Source: Streptomyces griseoluteus (GTDB lineage: Bacteria; Actinomycetota; Actinomycetes; Streptomycetales; Streptomycetaceae). Taken from it: a DNA stretch of 16,911 bases. Below the pieces are notes generated by a model. It had not been told where the DNA came from and ran no database searches. It saw nothing but the letters and a program-made list of their open reading frames with translations. The position numbers and the translations under genes were made by a program. This document shows, piece after piece, positions 14,265-16,911 of the stretch (within the stretch, counting starts at the first letter, position 1; every line of letters begins with the position of its first letter). The DNA is taken from assembly GCA_000717735.1 (NCBI GenBank), contig JOBE01000089.1, positions 1 to 16,911 of the forward strand, written 5' to 3'.

Positions 14265-15629
14265 ATGCTGTCCGTGCTGCGCAACCGTACGTACCGGCAC
14301 CTCTTCACCGCGCAGGTCGTCGCCCTCGTCGGCACCGGTCTCGCGACCGTCGCGCTGAGCCTGCTCGCGTACGACATCGCCGGCGGGAACGCCTCGGCCG
14401 TCCTCGGTACGGCGCTGGCCGTCAAGATGGTCGCGTACGTCGGGATAGCGCCGCTGATCAGCGCGTTCGCCGACCGGATACCCCGGCGGGCGCTGCTGGT
14501 CACGATGGACCTCACCCGAGCGGGCGTCGCGCTCGCGCTGCCGTTCGTCACCCAGGTGTGGCAGGTCTACGTCCTGATCTTCCTGCTCCAGGCCGCGTCC
14601 GCCGTCTTCACCCCCACCTTCCAGGCGACCATCCCCGAGGTCCTGCCCGACGAGGACGACTACACCCACGCACTGTCGCTCTCCCGCCTCGCCTACGACC
14701 TGGAGAGCCTGTTCAGCCCCGTGCTCGCCGCCGCGCTCCTCTCCCTCATCTCGTACAACTGGCTCTTCACCGGCACCGCCGTCGGCTTCCTCGCCTCCGG
14801 CGCCCTGGTCGTCTCCGTCCTCCTGCCGAAGCCGCAGCCGCAGCCGCAGCCGGTCGAGCGCACGGGAGGCGTGTACGCCAAGGCCGCCTTCGGAGCCCGG
14901 CTCTTCCTGGCCACGCCCCGGCTCCGCGCCCTGCTCGCCCTCGACCTCGTGGCTGCCGCCGTCGGCGCCATGGTCCTGGTCAACACGGTCGTCCTGGTCC
15001 GCGACACCCTCGGCCGCTCGGCCGGCGACGTCTCGCTCGCCCTCGCCGCCTACGGCGCCGGCTCCATGGTCGTCGCCCTCCTGCTGCCCCGGGTCGTCGG
15101 GCGCCTCGGCGACCGGACCCTGATGCTGCCCGCCGCCTTCGTCATGACCACCACGCTCGGCCTTCTTGCGGCAGGGCTCGGCGCGGGCGGGCTGTCCTGG
15201 CCGGCGCTGCTGGCCGCATGGCTGGTGATCGGGGCGGCGACCTCGGCGATCCTCACCCCCGGCGGGCGCCTGCTGCGCCGCTCGGCCGCCGCACCGGACC
15301 TTCCGGCGGCCTTCGCCGCCCAGTTCTCCCTCACCCACGCCTGCTGGCTGATCACCTACCCGCTCGCGGGCCGGCTCGCCTCCCGGGCAGGGCTCACCGT
15401 CTCGGCCGCCGTGCTGACCGCGCTCGCTCTCGCCGCCGCCGTGACCGCCGTACGCCTGTGGCCGCGCCAGGACCCGGCCGAGCTGGAACACGTCCACACC
15501 GAGCTGGCACCGGACCACCCGCACCTCGCCGGTGCCGGAGGGCGCAGCCATCGCCACGACTTCCACATCGATGCCCTGCACCAGCGGTGGCCTGTCCGGG
15601 AGCCCGCCCGGGAGAAGACCGCCGCCTGA
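14265..15629 (+). CDS. MFS exporter with histidine-rich tail, probable metal efflux
   Basis: This major facilitator transporter has 454 residues. About 12 hydrophobic segments span 10-410, the motif-A loop FADRIPRRALL lies between helices 2 and 3, and the central loop has PQPQPQP. The cytoplasmic tail after about 412 holds eight histidines in some 32 residues: EHVH, DHPH, SHRH, DFHIDALHQ. Histidine-rich tails occur in NreB-type nickel exporters and other metal transporters. With the adjacent alpha-5-site metal sensor this makes a divalent metal exporter likely; the ion is not shown. The ATG at 14265 was chosen because GAGGGG lies eight bases upstream and the first helix then starts as usual. 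A start at 14199 would run through the candidate operator. Confidence 0.87.
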   Translation: MLSVLRNRTYRHLFTAQVVALVGTGLATVALSLLAYDIAGGNASAVLGTALAVKMVAYVGIAPLISAFADRIPRRALLVTMDLTRAGVALALPFVTQVWQVYVLIFLLQAASAVFTPTFQATIPEVLPDEDDYTHALSLSRLAYDLESLFSPVLAAALLSLISYNWLFTGTAVGFLASGALVVSVLLPKPQPQPQPVERTGGVYAKAAFGARLFLATPRLRALLALDLVAAAVGAMVLVNTVVLVRDTLGRSAGDVSLALAAYGAGSMVVALLLPRVVGRLGDRTLMLPAAFVMTTTLGLLAAGLGAGGLSWPALLAAWLVIGAATSAILTPGGRLLRRSAAAPDLPAAFAAQFSLTHACWLITYPLAGRLASRAGLTVSAAVLTALALAAAVTAVRLWPRQDPAELEHVHTELAPDHPHLAGAGGRSHRHDFHIDALHQRWPVREPAREKTAA

Positions 15630-16192
15630 CCGGTCAGGGACGGGCGGGCGGCGGCCGGGAGAAGATCATCGTGATCAGTAGGCGGCGATGGGCTCCGCGG
15701 GCAAGGACGAGCGGGGCGTCATGGTCGAGCGACCCGAGGTCCTCGCGGCATGAACACCACCGTCTGTCGGCGGCCTGAAAATCGGTGGCGTGCCCGGTCC
15801 GACCCCCGGTGACGATCGTGGCATGCCCGGTGCGCGGCTCCGGACATGGACTTTCCGGCCGACGCCACCAGCGCTGACCGACGTTCAACGTGCCGGAAGG
15901 AACTCGCCGGTTCTCCGCGCAGGCGGGGTCTACGGCACCTACCGAGCCGGGCTTCGCCGATGGCACGGAGGAAGCTGGAGGGGGCAGGTCATCACACGCA
16001 AGGGCCCCACGTCCCGATGTCGGTACGCGGGCCTCATGGCGGCGGTCGTCACAACGGCCCCAGCGCATTCACTCCGCCGAGGCCGCCCTTCCGGATCGCC
16101 ACACGTGAGCGTGCTCGATCCACATTCAATTTTACGACTGTGGCGCGGGACAGGCGAGCGGGCCGACGGGCCATCGGGGGTGGGGTCCCGGA
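15630..16192. other. 563-bp stretch without a convincing gene
   Basis: Several open frames cross this interval on both strands, but none has a ribosome site, a recognisable domain or normal codon bias. It contains an imperfect 14-bp direct repeat (GTGGCGTGCCCGGT at 15785-15798 and GTGGCATGCCCGGT at 15818-15831) and an AT-rich spot near 16122-16138. A 14-bp palindrome CCTGACCGGTCAGG (15625-15638) overlaps the MFS stop at the left edge. The interval may be the eroded remains of mobile or coding sequence; I cannot name any part of it. Confidence 0.6.
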
Positions 16193-16465
16193 TCAGCCGC
16201 GTTCTTCCTCCTCGGCCTCCATACGGCGGATCCCCTGGTGTGTGAGGGAGACCATCGCGGGTGTGTTGCCCGGCTCCCAGTCGACGGTGATCAGGCCCTC
16301 GCCGGCCAGGTAGGTGCAGGCGGCGGCCAGGTCTTCCTCCGGGATGCGCAGGTCGTTCCGCAGCGTCCGCCCCGGGACCCCGAGGAGACGGTTGCCTTCG
16401 GTGGCTTCGTAGAGGGCGGTCAGGACCCGTTCGCGGAAGACCTGTCGCTCGCGGAGTGTCGCCAT
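16193..16465 (-). CDS. Small winged-helix-like protein
   Basis: This is a 90-residue protein. The N-terminal helix (RERQVFRERVLTALYEATEGN), the turn VPGRTLRNDLRIPEEDLAAACTYLAGEGLITVDW and the final strand and helix (TPAMVSLTHQGIRRMEAEEEERG) give the order expected of a winged helix-turn-helix. The acidic tail is unusual. The ATG at 16465 has AAAGGA seven bases upstream. The 88-residue gene lies 38 bases upstream in the same direction and has the same AAAGGA ribosome site, so they probably form an operon that continues past the contig end. I do not recognise the specific family; DNA binding is inferred from the fold only. Confidence 0.75.
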   Translation of the reverse strand: MATLRERQVFRERVLTALYEATEGNRLLGVPGRTLRNDLRIPEEDLAAACTYLAGEGLITVDWEPGNTPAMVSLTHQGIRRMEAEEEERG

Positions 16466-16503
16466 GATCGAGTCCTTTGGTTCATACGAGGGCCCGCTGC
16501 TGC

Positions 16504-16770
16504 TCAGACTTCGTCGGCGTGGGTGCCGGTGAGGGCGGACGCTCTGCTGGTGGTGAGCCAGGAGCGGGCGGGTTCTGCGGCGGTTTCGGTGTCGACGGTG
16601 AGGTGCAGCCGGGTGCCGCCTTCGGGAACGGGGTAACTGCGCTGTTCCGTCCCTGCGAAGGAGCGGCGGATCACTTCGGCGACCGCGCGGGCGGCTTCGG
16701 GGCCGGCGGCGACGATACGGATCTCGGCGTGTCCCGCCGAGGGCAGGGGCGCGGTGTCGGTGGGGTGCAA
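16504..16770 (-). CDS. Small hypothetical alpha/beta protein, TTG start
   Basis: This is an 88-residue protein I do not recognise. The pattern strand (HAEIRIVAAG), helix (PEAARAVAEVIRRSFAG), strand (EQRSYPVP), strand (TRLHLTVDT), Ser/Thr-rich tail suggests a small ferredoxin-like fold. The start codon is TTG at 16770 with AAAGGA nine bases upstream, the same ribosome site as the next gene. Its upstream region is the 15-bp tandem repeat and then adapter sequence, so its promoter is not in the window. Confidence 0.6.
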   Translation of the reverse strand: MHPTDTAPLPSAGHAEIRIVAAGPEAARAVAEVIRRSFAGTEQRSYPVPEGGTRLHLTVDTETAAEPARSWLTTSRASALTGTHADEV

Positions 16771-16790
16771 GGTGCGGGGTCCTTTCAGGG

Positions 16791-16853
16791 GCGAGTGAGG
16801 GGCCGGCGAGTGAGGGGCCGGCGAGTGAGGGGCCGGCGAGTGAGGGGCCGGCG
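16791..16853. repeat. Tandem 15-bp repeat at the contig end
   Basis: Four exact copies of GCGAGTGAGGGGCCG (16791-16805, 16806-16820, 16821-16835, 16836-16850) and the first three bases of a fifth are cut off by adapter sequence. It lies about 20 bases upstream of the TTG start of the last gene. The copy number in the genome is unknown because the assembly ends inside the repeat. Confidence 0.92.
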
Positions 16854-16911
16854 CTGTCTCTTATACACATCTGACGCTGCCGACGAATAGAGAGGTGTAG
16901 ATCTCGGTGGG
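16854..16911. other. Illumina Nextera adapter and index contamination
   Basis: Positions 16854-16872 are the 19-base Tn5 mosaic end CTGTCTCTTATACACATCT, followed by the Nextera adapter GACGCTGCCGACGA (16873-16886). An eight-base index ATAGAGAG (16887-16894) comes next, then GTGTAGATCTCGGTGG (16895-16910) of the P5 flow-cell primer. This is library sequence, not genome. It produces false peptides such as MCIRDS and LLYTSDAADE in frames that cross it. Confidence 0.98.

Noticed and set aside
15625..15638. CCTGACCGGTCAGG as MFS terminator
   Set aside because: Folding leaves only a five-base stem and there is no U-run; kept only as a palindrome note.
16193..16870. 225-residue reading starting MCIRDS
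   Set aside because: The start lies in adapter sequence and the middle is Arg/Pro-rich noise; the real gene begins at 16465.
16854..16872. Tn5 end as a sign of a natural transposon
   Set aside because: The mosaic end is followed directly by Nextera adapter, index and P5 sequence, so it comes from library preparation.
16477..16890. Plus-strand frame ending LLYTSDAADE
   Set aside because: Antisense to the 88-residue gene and ends in adapter-derived residues.

Overview
The window is a very GC-rich actinobacterial contig with dense, short-spaced genes, strong G/C preference at third codon positions and GTG starts. It is almost certainly Streptomyces: it carries an hbpS-like gene divergent from a senS-senR-like two-component pair, a SoxR-box-controlled quinone oxidoreductase, a TerD protein and several typical Streptomyces flavoenzymes. 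It is a draft assembly: the last 58 bases (16854-16911) are Illumina Nextera adapter and index sequence, not genome.

Left part (1-4445): a secreted lipoprotein M1-type metallopeptidase (minus), then an HbpS-like heme-binding secreted protein (minus, with its own intrinsic terminator), then, divergently, a DesK/NarX-type histidine kinase and a NarL-type response regulator that overlap by one base. These three match the HbpS-SenS-SenR redox/heme sensing system. The divergent gap holds a perfect 16-bp palindrome that is a candidate operator, and the kinase starts with three tandem 15-residue repeats.

Middle (4572-9472): a group A flavin monooxygenase, a small unknown protein, a pentapeptide-repeat protein (minus), an NAD(P)/FAD-dependent oxidoreductase of the amine-oxidase/phytoene-desaturase fold, and a zinc-free MDR quinone oxidoreductase. 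A near-consensus SoxR box with MerR-type 19-nt promoter spacing overlaps the stop codon of the preceding gene.

Next (9473-12923): a G-rich tandem repeat with G-quadruplex potential between convergent genes, a small unknown protein (minus), a GNAT acetyltransferase resembling spermidine/spermine acetyltransferases (minus), an aminoglycoside/hydroxyurea-phosphotransferase-like gene broken by a one-base deletion (minus), and a DAO-type flavin oxidase (plus) closed by a strong hairpin.

Right part (12957-16911): a TerD-domain gene also broken by a one-base C-run deletion (minus), gene debris, then an ArsR/SmtB metal sensor with a complete alpha-5 metal site and an MFS exporter with a histidine-rich tail, a likely metal-efflux pair. 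A 563-bp stretch without a convincing gene follows, then two small minus-strand genes (a winged-helix-like protein and an unknown alpha/beta protein), a 15-bp tandem repeat, and the adapter.

Most of the window is accessory stress and redox chromosome. No CRISPR array, rRNA, tRNA or intact mobile element was seen.
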